Positions 1 to 8,396 are shown, numbered from the stretch's first letter. The stretch: 30,070 nt of DNA from an uncultured Actinomycetes bacterium (GCA_903891755.1 CAITFY010000012.1:1-30070); one strand, 5' to 3'. Program-made: numbers and translations. Notes: a model not told the origin generated them from the letters alone.

Positions 1-82
1 CAAGCCTAAAGTCGCCCCTGAGGTAAAGGGTTGCTGAAGGTCAGGTGAACTCATAAAGCGCGGAACTTCATAGACTTAGCCC

Positions 83-1243
83 ATGGATATCTACCTCGAT
101 CACGCGGCGACTACGCCGATGATCCCTGAGGCCTTAGATGCCCTCACCACCCAGATCAAAGAGTTTGGAAATGCCTCCAGCCTGCACTCGGCAGGTCGTG
201 CCGTCCGCAAGAAGGTCGAGGAGTCGCGCGAAACTATTGCCGCTCTCGTTGGCTGTCAGCCGGGGGAAATCATCTTCACTGGCAGCGGTACTGAAGCCAA
301 CAACTTGGCAATCAAGGGTTTTTATTGGAAGGCCGTTCAAGAAGATCTCCTCAAGAACGTGATCGTGGTTGCCGCTTTTGAGCACCACGCGACCTTGGAG
401 CCCGTCGAATGGCTTGAGGAGCATGAGGGCGCGATCGTTATTCATGTTCCGATCTCTGATCACGGATTGATTGATCTCGACGCTCTGGCTGAAATCATCA
501 AGGCCGAGCGCGAACACATTGCGCTGATCTGCGTAATGCACTCCAATAACGAGATTGGCACTATTCAGCCGATTGCAGAAGTCGTCGCACTCGCCGGAAA
601 TATTCCAGTGCACACAGATGCCGTCCAAAGCTTTGGCAAGGTTCCCTTTGATTTCGCAGTGCTCGGGGCTACATCGGCAACCATCAGCGCGCACAAAATT
701 GGTGGACCACTCGGAGTAGCGGCTCTTATCTTGAAGCGCGGAATTGATATCACTCCGGTTTTACACGGCGGGGGACAAGAGCGCGATCTGCGAAGCGGCA
801 CTCTTAACTCACCATCCATCGTGGCATTCGCAGTTGCAGCTAAATGGTCATGCGAACATCGCGAAGAGAATTACTCGAGAATCTCTGGGTTGCGCTCGCT
901 CCTTGCCAAGAAGGTGTTGGAGGCAGTTCCGGATTCAAGAGTCAATGGAAGCTCACTTGAGATGTTGCCTGGAATCCTCAACATCACCTTCCCGGGCACA
1001 GAGAGTGATTCCTTATTATTAATGCTCGATAACGCAGGGATTGCCACCTCGACCGGCTCGGCATGTAGCGCAGGCGTGCAGCGTCCAAGCCATGTGCTGC
1101 TTGCGATGGGATTGGAAGAGCGGGAAGTCCGCGCTTCGTTACGCTTCTCTCTTGGAACCTCAACGACGCAAAATGAGGTTGATCAAGTCGGAGAAGTAAT
1201 CGCTGGAGTGGTCGCGCAAGTTCGCGCCGCATACAAGGCTTAA
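83..1243 (+). CDS. Cysteine desulfurase (NifS/IscS family)
   Basis: PLP-dependent enzyme of 386 aa that removes sulfur from L-cysteine as an enzyme-bound persulfide, used for tRNA thiolation and Fe-S assembly. It opens with YLDHAATTP, typical of the family. The PLP lysine is K205 in SAHKIGGP, and the persulfide cysteine is C328 in TSTGSACSAG. Length is normal for class I NifS/IscS proteins. The ATG at 83 fits the family N-terminus, although no clear Shine-Dalgarno precedes it. The 82 bases upstream hold no gene I can support. The thiouridylase mnmA follows after 10 bases, so this desulfurase probably supplies sulfur for tRNA 2-thiouridine. Whether it also serves general Fe-S assembly cannot be told from this window. 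Confidence 0.95.
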   Translation: MDIYLDHAATTPMIPEALDALTTQIKEFGNASSLHSAGRAVRKKVEESRETIAALVGCQPGEIIFTGSGTEANNLAIKGFYWKAVQEDLLKNVIVVAAFEHHATLEPVEWLEEHEGAIVIHVPISDHGLIDLDALAEIIKAEREHIALICVMHSNNEIGTIQPIAEVVALAGNIPVHTDAVQSFGKVPFDFAVLGATSATISAHKIGGPLGVAALILKRGIDITPVLHGGGQERDLRSGTLNSPSIVAFAVAAKWSCEHREENYSRISGLRSLLAKKVLEAVPDSRVNGSSLEMLPGILNITFPGTESDSLLLMLDNAGIATSTGSACSAGVQRPSHVLLAMGLEEREVRASLRFSLGTSTTQNEVDQVGEVIAGVVAQVRAAYKA

Positions 1244-1253
1244 AGGGGTAGTT

Positions 1254-2330
1254 GTGAGAGTTATTGCTGCGATGAGCGGAGGCGTGGACTCTGCTGTCGC
1301 TGCCGCACGCGCGGTTGATGCTGGCCACGATGTCATCGGCGTTCACCTTGCCTTATCTAGCAATCCGCAGAAGTATCGCTCCGGCGCTCGCGGATGTTGC
1401 ACTATTGAAGATTCACATGATGCTCGTCGCGCCGCAGACATGATCGGTATTCCTTTTTATATATGGGATATGGCCGAGGAATTTCATGCCGGCGTAGTCG
1501 AGAACTTCATTGAAGAGTACGCACAAGGTCGCACACCAAATCCTTGCTTGCGTTGTAACGAGAAGATTAAATTTGAGGCAGTACTAGATCGCGCAAGTGC
1601 GCTTGGATATGACGCGGTAGCAACTGGTCACTATGCAATTATGAAAGATGGCGAGCAGGGTCGCACCATGCATCGCGCCGTTGATCCACTCAAAGATCAG
1701 TCTTATGTATTGGCAGTACTTAACTCCAAGCAGATTGCGGGCGCAATGTTTCCTCTGGGGGATACCAAGAAGGAGGATGTGCGCAAGGAAGCTAAAGCGC
1801 GCGGACTCTACGTTGCAAATAAACCTGATAGCCATGACATCTGCTTTATTCCATCTGGAAACAATGCAGGCTGGTTGCGCGATCGTTTGGGAAGTGAAGC
1901 TGGTCCGATCGTCGATGAAGATGGCAAGCAAGTCGGTGAACACCAGGGTGCATACACCTACACAATCGGACAACGTCGCGGTTTAGGTTTAAGTGTTCCT
2001 GCTGAAGGCGGAGTTCCTCGCTACGTATTAAAGATTGAACCGAAGACAAACACTGTCGTAGTGGGAACAAAGGACGCGCTAGCGATTTCCACCATTACAG
2101 GTGAGAAGCCAATTTGGTGCGGAGTCCCACCCGTAACTGAGATTGCTCATCGTGGCTTCGCGCAGATTCGCGCGCACGGAGCAGCGCTTCCTTGCACCTA
2201 CACAACGACGGAGAATTCAATCACCGCCGTTCTTGATGAGCCATTGCTTGGGCTCGCTACCGGTCAGGGACTTGTTATTTATGATGGTGATCGGGTTGTC
2301 GGCTCGGCAACCGTCAGCGCAACCTTGTAG
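1254..2330 (+). CDS. mnmA: tRNA-specific 2-thiouridylase MnmA
   Basis: Cytoplasmic ATP-dependent enzyme that thiolates U34 of the Lys, Glu and Gln tRNAs. The 358-aa protein has the PP-loop SGGVDS at residues 8-13, which binds ATP. The two catalytic cysteines are C101 in NPCLRCN and C197 in HDICFIP, and the family's C-terminal beta-barrel region follows. The start is GTG at 1254, preceded by a purine-rich GGGGTAG; this places the PP-loop at the usual distance from the N-terminus. It lies 10 bases after the cysteine desulfurase, a functional pairing of sulfur donor and sulfur user, and 9 bases before ligA. Length and motifs are complete. Confidence 0.96.
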   Translation: MRVIAAMSGGVDSAVAAARAVDAGHDVIGVHLALSSNPQKYRSGARGCCTIEDSHDARRAADMIGIPFYIWDMAEEFHAGVVENFIEEYAQGRTPNPCLRCNEKIKFEAVLDRASALGYDAVATGHYAIMKDGEQGRTMHRAVDPLKDQSYVLAVLNSKQIAGAMFPLGDTKKEDVRKEAKARGLYVANKPDSHDICFIPSGNNAGWLRDRLGSEAGPIVDEDGKQVGEHQGAYTYTIGQRRGLGLSVPAEGGVPRYVLKIEPKTNTVVVGTKDALAISTITGEKPIWCGVPPVTEIAHRGFAQIRAHGAALPCTYTTTENSITAVLDEPLLGLATGQGLVIYDGDRVVGSATVSATL

Positions 2331-2339
2331 TTTTGGCAT

Positions 2340-4376
2340 ATGTCAGCGCAGATAGCAGAGAAAATTGCGGCACTCGCCGAAGAGCTGCGTGACCACCAAT
2401 TTCGTTACTACGTTCTCGATAAGCCAATCATTAGCGATGCCGAGTTCGATGCAAAACTTAAGGAACTTGAAGCCCTAGAGAATAAGTATCCGCAATATCG
2501 CTCCGCAGAATCTCCAACCCAGATTGTCGGCGGGGGATTTGCAACTGGATTTGAGGCACGCGATCACATCCAGAAGATGACCTCACTCGACAATGTCTTT
2601 GGTTTAGATGAACTCGCCACATGGCTCGATCGCATCGAGAAGTCAGAGGTAAAGAACACCTGGCTCTGCGAGGTTAAGGTTGATGGACTCGCAATCAACT
2701 TGCTCTATCGCGAAGGAAAGTTAGTCCAGGCGCTCACTCGCGGTAACGGTGTGACGGGTGAAGATGTCACTCTTAATGTAAAAACTATTTCTGTTATTCC
2801 GCACGAGCTCAAAGGTAAGAACATCCCCGTGCTTCTGGAAGTTCGCGGTGAAGTCTTCTTCCCGATCAAAGCATTCAACGAATTCAATGAAGAGATTCAA
2901 GAGTCAGGCAAGGTGGCTTTTGCTAATCCGCGCAACGCTGCAGCCGGTTCACTTCGACAGAAAGATCCGCGTGTTACTGCAAGCCGTCCGCTTTCAATGG
3001 TTGTGCATGGAATCGGCGCAATCGAAGGCGCATCATTCGCCAGCCAATCAGAAGCATACGAACTCTTAAAGTCTTGGGGATTGCCGACAAGTGATCGCTT
3101 CAAAGTTGTTAAGACTCGCAAAGATGTTGAGAAATATATTGAGTACTACAACACTCACCGCCACGATGTAGAGCACGAGATTGATGGCGTTGTCATCAAG
3201 GTAAACGAAATTGAGTACCAAAATCTTCTGGGCTTCACCTCACGCGCACCTAAGTGGGCGATTGCTTACAAGTATCCGCCGGTTGAGGTAACAACCAAAC
3301 TCTTGGATATCAAGGTAAGTGTTGGGCGCACAGGTCGCGTCACCCCCTTCGCTTACATGGAGCCAGTTGTCGTAGCGGGATCCACGGTTTCCAATGCGAC
3401 TCTTCATAACCAAGAGGAAGTTCTTCGCAAGGGAATTCTGATCGGCGACACAGTCGTGATTCGCAAAGCAGGAGATGTAATCCCCGAAGTTCTTGGTCCG
3501 GTGGTTGAGAAGCGTGATGGTTCAGAGCGAGCATTTGCCATGCCAACGAAATGTCCTGATTGCGGAACCAAGCTCAAGGCGATCTCATCTGGCGATGTTG
3601 ATATTCGCTGTCCTAACACCCAATCTTGTCCTGCCCAATTGCGTGAACGCATTTTCTACATCGGTTCACGCGCAGCACTCGATATTGATGTTCTCGGCTT
3701 TGAAGCCGCAGTCGCTTTGCTTTCAAGTGGATTGATTGTTGATGAAGGCGATCTCTTCTCGCTTACCGTTGATGACCTCATCAAATCTGAGTTCTTCACA
3801 AAGAAGGACGGCACTCTTGGCGCCAACGCCGAAAAATTTCTCACCGCACTCGAAGGCGCGAAGTCCCGCCCGCTCTGGCGCGTGCTTGTTGCTCTTTCAA
3901 TCCGTCATGTTGGTCCGACGGCAGCACAAAGTCTTGCAAAATCATTCGGTTCCATTGAAGCAATCTCCAAGGCGAGTGTTCAAGAGCTAGCAGGCGTTGA
4001 TGGCGTTGGAGAGATCATCGCTCAGTCCGTACTCGAATGGTTTGATGTCGATTGGCATCAAGAGATTATTCGTAAATGGAGTGCTGCTGGCGTTTCCATG
4101 GTCGAAACTTTTGTTAATACAAATCCGCAAACACTCGCAGGTCTGACCTTGGTGGTGACTGGATCTCTTGAATCCTTCACTCGTGATGGCGTTGATGAAG
4201 TCATCACCCTGCACGGTGGCAAGAGTTCTGGCAGCGTCTCCAAGAAGACAAGCTTCGTAGTGGTGGGGGATTCACCTGGTTCCAAGGCGACAAAGGCTGC
4301 AGAACTTGGGGTTCGCATGCTCAATGAGGCGCAATTTAAGGAATTGCTCGCCCACGGCCCCGATGGGTTAAAGTAG
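2340..4376 (+). CDS. ligA: NAD-dependent DNA ligase LigA
   Basis: Seals nicks between Okazaki fragments and in repair, using NAD. At 678 aa it is full length. The adenylated lysine is K113 in the KVDG motif, after the N-terminal NAD-binding Ia domain. The OB-fold region is followed by a Cys4 zinc finger (C405, C408, C424, C430), helix-hairpin-helix repeats at about 440-580, and a C-terminal BRCT domain from about residue 598. The ATG at 2340 starts 9 bases after the mnmA stop, with no strong ribosome binding site. The order desulfurase-mnmA-ligA is common in Actinobacteria. Nothing is missing. Confidence 0.97.
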   Translation: MSAQIAEKIAALAEELRDHQFRYYVLDKPIISDAEFDAKLKELEALENKYPQYRSAESPTQIVGGGFATGFEARDHIQKMTSLDNVFGLDELATWLDRIEKSEVKNTWLCEVKVDGLAINLLYREGKLVQALTRGNGVTGEDVTLNVKTISVIPHELKGKNIPVLLEVRGEVFFPIKAFNEFNEEIQESGKVAFANPRNAAAGSLRQKDPRVTASRPLSMVVHGIGAIEGASFASQSEAYELLKSWGLPTSDRFKVVKTRKDVEKYIEYYNTHRHDVEHEIDGVVIKVNEIEYQNLLGFTSRAPKWAIAYKYPPVEVTTKLLDIKVSVGRTGRVTPFAYMEPVVVAGSTVSNATLHNQEEVLRKGILIGDTVVIRKAGDVIPEVLGPVVEKRDGSERAFAMPTKCPDCGTKLKAISSGDVDIRCPNTQSCPAQLRERIFYIGSRAALDIDVLGFEAAVALLSSGLIVDEGDLFSLTVDDLIKSEFFTKKDGTLGANAEKFLTALEGAKSRPLWRVLVALSIRHVGPTAAQSLAKSFGSIEAISKASVQELAGVDGVGEIIAQSVLEWFDVDWHQEIIRKWSAAGVSMVETFVNTNPQTLAGLTLVVTGSLESFTRDGVDEVITLHGGKSSGSVSKKTSFVVVGDSPGSKATKAAELGVRMLNEAQFKELLAHGPDGLK

Positions 4377-4380
4377 CGCC

Positions 4381-4518
4381 ATGCTGAAGCACCTTTTATC
4401 TCGTGAGGCACATTCAATTGTCCGCCCACTTCCAGCCTCTCCTGTCTTCTTTGGAATCACAGCTTTCGTGATCTTGTCACTCTTGCTCTTCTTGGTTCTC
4501 CGTCTAGATCGGGACTAA
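4381..4518 (+). CDS. Small single-helix membrane peptide upstream of nadD
   Basis: A 45-aa reading frame starting with ATG four bases after the ligA stop and ending at TAA 4516-4518. The N-terminal 20 residues are polar and basic (MLKHLLSREAHSIVRPLPAS). Residues 21-40 form one hydrophobic helix rich in Phe, Leu, Val and Ile, followed by a charged RLDRD end. From memory, other Actinobacteria carry a comparable small hypothetical membrane protein just upstream of nadD, which supports a real gene. The function is unknown. It is cotranscribed, and its stop lies immediately before the problematic start of nadD, so translational coupling is plausible. Confidence 0.6.
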   Translation: MLKHLLSREAHSIVRPLPASPVFFGITAFVILSLLLFLVLRLDRD

Positions 4519-4522
4519 CACA

Positions 4523-5101
4523 ATCGCAAATGTAGGAATTCTGGGTGGGACCTTCGATCCCATTCATCGTGGACATCTGCACATCATTGAGTCATTAGCT
4601 GATCGCTTTGATTCCATCATGGTCGTACCGGCAGGCAACCCTTATATGCGCAGCGAGAAGCCAGAGGCTTCTGGATTTGATCGCATCGAAATGGCGACAC
4701 TCGCCCTTGATGATTTATCCGATGCACTTCAGGAAAAAGTTGTTCTTACTGATCTTGAAGTTCGCCGCGAAGGTCCAACTTACGCTATCGACACCATCTC
4801 TCAACTCAAGCCGTTTTTTCCAAAAGATTCTTTCACCTTAATTCTCGGAAGCGACGCAGCGGCCAACTTTGATAAGTGGCATAAGGCAGATGCACTCAAG
4901 AAAATGGTTGAAGTTCTCGTTGTTCGCCGCCCTTCAGAGAAGAGTGCAAAATCCGGCTTCCCAGAAGTTGAGATTGACGCGTTAGATATTTCTGCAACAA
5001 GAGTTCGAGAGATTATTGAATCAGGTGGAGATCCAAAAGAGTTTCTCACCGACTCAGTTTTAACCTATATCAAGGAGCGTGGCCTCTATGGCAGCAAGTG
5101 A
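4523..5101 (+). CDS. nadD: Nicotinate-nucleotide adenylyltransferase NadD
   Basis: Adenylates nicotinate mononucleotide in NAD synthesis, in the cytoplasm. The nucleotidyltransferase signature GGTFDPIHRGHL is encoded at 4544-4579, and ISATRVRE lies near the C-terminus; both are diagnostic. The frame is open only from 4508 (TAG at 4505-4507), and no ATG, GTG or TTG lies between there and the motif. I place the start at ATC 4523 (giving IANVGILGG and about 192 aa) because it fits the family N-terminus. ATC 4508 or CTG 4541 are alternatives, and a one-base error near ATG 4530 is also possible. Starting at the first in-frame ATG (4619) would delete the catalytic motif. The gene overlaps rsfS by 14 bases. 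Confidence 0.85.
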   Translation: MANVGILGGTFDPIHRGHLHIIESLADRFDSIMVVPAGNPYMRSEKPEASGFDRIEMATLALDDLSDALQEKVVLTDLEVRREGPTYAIDTISQLKPFFPKDSFTLILGSDAAANFDKWHKADALKKMVEVLVVRRPSEKSAKSGFPEVEIDALDISATRVREIIESGGDPKEFLTDSVLTYIKERGLYGSK

Positions 5102-5450
5102 GCAAGTTCGAGCGTTAACGCAGAAGGCCGCTGAAGCAATCAACGAAAAGCTCGGTCAAGATATCGTCGCAATGGATATGACAGACCAGATGCTTCTCTC
5201 AGAAGTTTTTCTTATCGCAACCGCCGCAAATGAGCGTCAAGTAGACGCTATTGCCGATGAAGTTTTCAAGAAGTTGGCAGAGATTGGCGAGAAGCCAATT
5301 CGCAAAGAGGGCAAGGGTCAATGGGTTCTTCTTGATTACTCAGATCTCGTAGTCCACATCCAGTCCCAGGAGCTGCGCAGTTACTACATGCTCGATCGTC
5401 TCTGGAATGACTGCCCGCGTTTGCCTTTAGAACTCGTTGAATTAAGATAA
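5088..5450 (+). CDS. rsfS: Ribosomal silencing factor RsfS
   Basis: RsfS binds ribosomal protein L14 (uL14) on the 50S subunit and blocks subunit joining when nutrients are scarce. The 120-aa product has the family pattern: helix EQVRALTQKAAEAI, then ANERQVDAIADEV, then the conserved GQWVLLDYSDLVVHI and LDRLWND near the end. I chose ATG 5088 because AAGGAG at 5073-5078 is well spaced for it; the GTG at 5079 is too close to that site. The start overlaps the nadD end. nadD-rsfS is a very common pair in bacteria. Confidence 0.94.
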   Translation: MAASEQVRALTQKAAEAINEKLGQDIVAMDMTDQMLLSEVFLIATAANERQVDAIADEVFKKLAEIGEKPIRKEGKGQWVLLDYSDLVVHIQSQELRSYYMLDRLWNDCPRLPLELVELR

Positions 5451-5457
5451 GACCTTC

Positions 5458-5475
5458 GGCGGGCTAAACCCCGCC
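5458..5475 (+). other. Short GC hairpin between rsfS and tRNA-Ala
   Basis: Six-base inverted repeat GGCGGG (5458-5463) and CCCGCC (5470-5475) around a six-base loop. It lies just after the rsfS stop and before tRNA-Ala. No T-run follows on either strand, so it is not a classical intrinsic terminator. It could slow transcription or mark an RNA processing site. Confidence 0.35.
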
Positions 5476-5489
5476 AAAGTAAGAAAATT

Positions 5490-5562
5490 GGGGCTGTGGC
5501 GCAGCTGGTAGCGCACTTGCATGGCATGCAAGGGGTCAGGGGTTCAAATCCCCTCAGCTCCA
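5490..5562 (+). tRNA. tRNA-Ala, anticodon GGC
   Basis: Cloverleaf of 73 nt. The acceptor stem GGGGCTG (5490-5496) pairs with CAGCTCC (5555-5561), with one wobble pair, and the discriminator is A. The anticodon stem CTTGC/GCAAG encloses loop ATGGCAT, giving anticodon GGC, which reads alanine GCC/GCU. The T arm is GGGGTTCAAATCCCC. The 3' CCA is not encoded. The stop codon of the convergent MFS gene lies two bases downstream. Confidence 0.95.
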
Positions 5563-5564
5563 CT

Positions 5565-6770
5565 CTATTTAGAATGAACCTTCTCAGAGTATCGTCCAAC
5601 TCGAGAGAGCACTCCCGCGCCAGCTAACAAAATAATTGGAATCAACATTCCTGTGGTTAATGAAGTTAAATCCGATATTGCTCCGATAGCGGCCGGAACA
5701 ACTGCAAACCCTGCAATCGCAATTAAAAAAGCTCTAGAAAGAGCTACTCCCATATCTATGTTAGGTACCTTGCCCAAGATAGTTATGAATCCAGGGAAGA
5801 GCGGACCAACTCCTGCTCCAGCGAAGAAGTATCCAATCAAGATGATGATGTACGCGATTACTTTGTGAGAACTATGCAAACTTACGCCAGCCAACATAGA
5901 GATCAACCAGAGTGAAGATCCTGCAAAACCACAGAGGCGTACCACCAACTCCGGGCCATATTTATGAATGTATTTGTCGCCCTGCAATCTACTGAGAATC
6001 ATTCCAGCCTCAAAGGCGATATACGCTCCAACGTAAAATTGTCCTGTAACAGAAAGTACATCTCTTAGGAATAGAGCGGACCAGTCGGTGGCGCCAAATT
6101 CTGCGCCTTGAGAAAAGAGCATTCCGATTCCGACAACGAGGACAATAAAACCAACGCTTCCCTTCCACGGAAGCCGGACAGCTTTCTTTTTCGCTTCCAC
6201 GTCTTTGTGATCTTCTAGGGACTGCGCAGAAATTACAAGGACGGTAAATGCTATGACGGCAATACTTGTGAGATGGATTGAGTAACGGACATGCCCAATT
6301 AGAAATGAGCCAATGAAGGCCGCGCAAAGAGTCCCTATGGACCAAAAGCCGTGAAAGCCTGAGAGAAATTTCCTATCAGCTTTAGTTTCAAGGTCCTGAG
6401 TGATAATTGTCAGTGGGTTATCGAGAAAAAGATATCCGGTGCAAAATAAGGTGATTCCAATAAAAATAAAGTATGGATTTGGGGCAAATGCCAGGGTCAA
6501 GTATCCAACTGGAAATATTACTGTCCCCATGTAGAAGACCTTTTTGGTGCCTAGTTCTCGAATAAGTTTTCCGATAATTTGAGAACTAATAAGAGAGCCA
6601 ACGGCGGCGCCGATGAGAGTTCTTCCCAGTGTTCCATCGCTCATGTGTAAAGCGGTTTTTATCTCTGGAATTCGCGTAGACCACCCTCCCAACAGAACAC
6701 CCATCATAAAAAAATTGAGGCGAAGCGCTGAAACAGCGCGATTCATGTCCCGAGGCATGGCAACTCTCAC
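5565..6770 (-). CDS. MFS transporter, YbjJ-like
   Basis: Integral membrane transporter of 401 aa with about 12 hydrophobic segments. The N-terminal GGWSTRIPEIKTAL and the MFS motif A-like GKLIRELGTKKVF between the second and third helices resemble the YbjJ/FucP-like branch of the major facilitator superfamily. The substrate cannot be assigned. The first candidate start is GTG at 6770, preceded by GGAAAG; an in-frame ATG at 6758 gives 397 aa and is equally credible. The gene is on the opposite strand from all its neighbours, is visibly richer in A+T, and ends two bases from tRNA-Ala. This suggests acquisition at a tRNA locus, but no duplicated tRNA end or integrase is present. Confidence 0.85.
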   Translation of the reverse strand: MRVAMPRDMNRAVSALRLNFFMMGVLLGGWSTRIPEIKTALHMSDGTLGRTLIGAAVGSLISSQIIGKLIRELGTKKVFYMGTVIFPVGYLTLAFAPNPYFIFIGITLFCTGYLFLDNPLTIITQDLETKADRKFLSGFHGFWSIGTLCAAFIGSFLIGHVRYSIHLTSIAVIAFTVLVISAQSLEDHKDVEAKKKAVRLPWKGSVGFIVLVVGIGMLFSQGAEFGATDWSALFLRDVLSVTGQFYVGAYIAFEAGMILSRLQGDKYIHKYGPELVVRLCGFAGSSLWLISMLAGVSLHSSHKVIAYIIILIGYFFAGAGVGPLFPGFITILGKVPNIDMGVALSRAFLIAIAGFAVVPAAIGAISDLTSLTTGMLIPIILLAGAGVLSRVGRYSEKVHSK

Positions 6771-6871
6771 TTTCCACCGCGTTTGGAAGGTATTCCGAGA
6801 AGGTAGCCGAAATTAGGCGATTAATCTAGAGGTAAAGCAGTTCAATATGTGCCGCCTGTAAACTCCTAGAC

Positions 6872-7450
6872 ATGAACCATCGCGTCGATGTCTTTATGAA
6901 GAAGCAGACCAAGTGGCAAGAGGAGTACGCCTTGCTGCGAGAGATCTCCTTGAGTACCGATCTCACCGAAGACCTAAAGTGGATGCATCCCTGCTACACC
7001 CTTAACGATAAGAATGTCTTCCTCCTCCATTCCTTCAAGGAGTACATCGCCGTCTTCTTCCATAAAGGCGCAATCATGAAAGATCCCAAAGGCATCTTGA
7101 TTCAACAGACTCCCAATGTGCAGGCTGGCCGCCAACTACGTTTTAAGAGTTTAGAAGAGATTGTTAAGGCCAAGAAAGTCATCAAGGCTTATATGAATGA
7201 GGCGATTGCAGTTGAAGAAGCGGGACTTGAAGTTCCGATGAAGAAGCCGGTTGCTGCAGAGATTCCCAAAGATATTGCCGCCGCCATGAAGAAGATTTCT
7301 GGGTTAACTGTTGCCTTTAAGAAATTAACTCCAAGTGCCCAACGTGAGTACATGCTCTACTTTGATGGAGCTAAAAAGGAAGAGACTCGGATTTCCCGTG
7401 TTGAGAAGTATGCCGACAAGATTCTTGCCGGCAAGCGTATGAATAGTTAG
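6872..7450 (+). CDS. YdeI/OmpD-associated family protein (DUF1801-like)
   Basis: Predicted soluble protein of 192 aa. The N-terminal half (to about residue 115) looks like the DUF1801/YdhG fold, with DLKWMHPCYTLNDKNVF and KEYIAVFFHKGA. The C-terminal half, with PKDIAAAMKK and LTPSAQREYMLYFDGAKKEETRISRVEKYADKILAGK, matches the YdeI C-terminal region. Family members have been linked to bacteriocin or peptide resistance, but the biochemical role is unclear. It is the first gene of a run with the SDR (13 bases later) and leuS. Its promoter should lie in the 101-base divergent gap shared with the MFS gene (6771-6871), where I see no clear -10/-35 pair. Confidence 0.8.
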   Translation: MNHRVDVFMKKQTKWQEEYALLREISLSTDLTEDLKWMHPCYTLNDKNVFLLHSFKEYIAVFFHKGAIMKDPKGILIQQTPNVQAGRQLRFKSLEEIVKAKKVIKAYMNEAIAVEEAGLEVPMKKPVAAEIPKDIAAAMKKISGLTVAFKKLTPSAQREYMLYFDGAKKEETRISRVEKYADKILAGKRMNS

Positions 7451-7463
7451 AGAGAAGAAGCAG

Positions 7464-8396
7464 ATGCAATCACAGCCTCACCTTCCCGCGGGTTGGAACA
7501 CCTCGCGCATTCCAGATCAGACCGGTAAGCGATACCTGATCACCGGCGCTAATAGTGGCCTCGGATTGCAAGCTGCTAAGGCTCTCGTTGCAAAAGGTGC
7601 TCATGTAACTGTCACGGCGCGCAGCGAACTCAAAGGCGCCACTGCGATGCTCGATACCGGCGCGCAAGAAGCCCTTCTTCTCGACCTCGCCGATCTATCT
7701 TCTATTCGTGAAGCGGCAACAAAAATTACCGAGCCATACGATGTTGTGTTTTTGAATGCAGGCATCATGGTTCCGCCTTTCTCCAAAACAGTAGATGGCT
7801 TTGAATCTCAGATGGGAACCAATCACCTTGGTCACTTCGCTTTCGCAGGTTTGATTGAGCGCTTTGTAAAAGAGCGATGGGTGGTTACATCGAGTTTTGC
7901 TCACCGGATGGGCAACTTTGGAAATCAATCCAAAGAGACCATCAAGAATCGCTGCCTCGGAGTAGGAAAATATTCGCCCTGGATCTCCTACGGTGATTCC
8001 AAGTTAGCCAATCTGCTCTTTGTAAATGAGCTAGAGCGGAGGCGTTTGGCGCGTGGACATGGCGCGATTCCGATCGCTGCCCACCCGGGTTGGTCGAGAA
8101 CCAATCTCTTTGGCGTTGAAAAGAGCAAAGACCTGGTCTCCAAGTTGAGCGACCTCACCGCCAATAAGTTCGCGCAGAGCGCGGCAGAAGGCGCACTTCC
8201 ACTCCTTTGCGCTGCGGTTCTTGAGGGAATTAACCACACCGCATTCCTTGGACCTGATGGATTATTTGAACTCAAAGGCTCACCAAAGTTCACCCACGGC
8301 AAGGCTCTGGCTTATGACCAACAGCTGGCAACCTCTCTCTGGCAGGTATCGGAAGAGTTGACTGGCGTGGCATGGGAGAATGCGCCTCATGCATGA
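7464..8396 (+). CDS. Short-chain dehydrogenase/reductase
   Basis: NAD(P)-dependent oxidoreductase of 310 aa with a Rossmann fold. The cofactor motif TGANSGLG is at residues 27-34, LNAG follows in the core, and the catalytic serine lies in VVTSS near residue 143. The catalytic pair is Y176 and K180 in SYGDSKLANL. The length and GTNHLGHFA segment resemble the retinol dehydrogenase/WWOX-like branch of SDR proteins; the substrate is unknown. A purine-rich AGAGAAGAAG precedes the ATG. The 3' end overlaps the leuS start by 17 bases, so the two genes are surely cotranscribed. Confidence 0.9.
   Translation: MQSQPHLPAGWNTSRIPDQTGKRYLITGANSGLGLQAAKALVAKGAHVTVTARSELKGATAMLDTGAQEALLLDLADLSSIREAATKITEPYDVVFLNAGIMVPPFSKTVDGFESQMGTNHLGHFAFAGLIERFVKERWVVTSSFAHRMGNFGNQSKETIKNRCLGVGKYSPWISYGDSKLANLLFVNELERRRLARGHGAIPIAAHPGWSRTNLFGVEKSKDLVSKLSDLTANKFAQSAAEGALPLLCAAVLEGINHTAFLGPDGLFELKGSPKFTHGKALAYDQQLATSLWQVSEELTGVAWENAPHA

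Noticed and set aside
1..82. Possible 3' end of an upstream gene
   Set aside because: All three forward frames reach a stop within the first 40 bases or so, and no family can be recognised from so few codons.
134..694. A 186-codon minus-strand frame inside the cysteine desulfurase gene
   Set aside because: No recognisable domain; it is the shadow of a well-conserved enzyme gene.
5458..5475. Hairpin after rsfS as an intrinsic terminator
   Set aside because: No T-run follows in either direction; kept only as a structural feature.
6771..6871. Attachment-site repeat marking the end of an island begun at tRNA-Ala
   Set aside because: No copy of the tRNA 3' sequence is present, and there is no integrase nearby.
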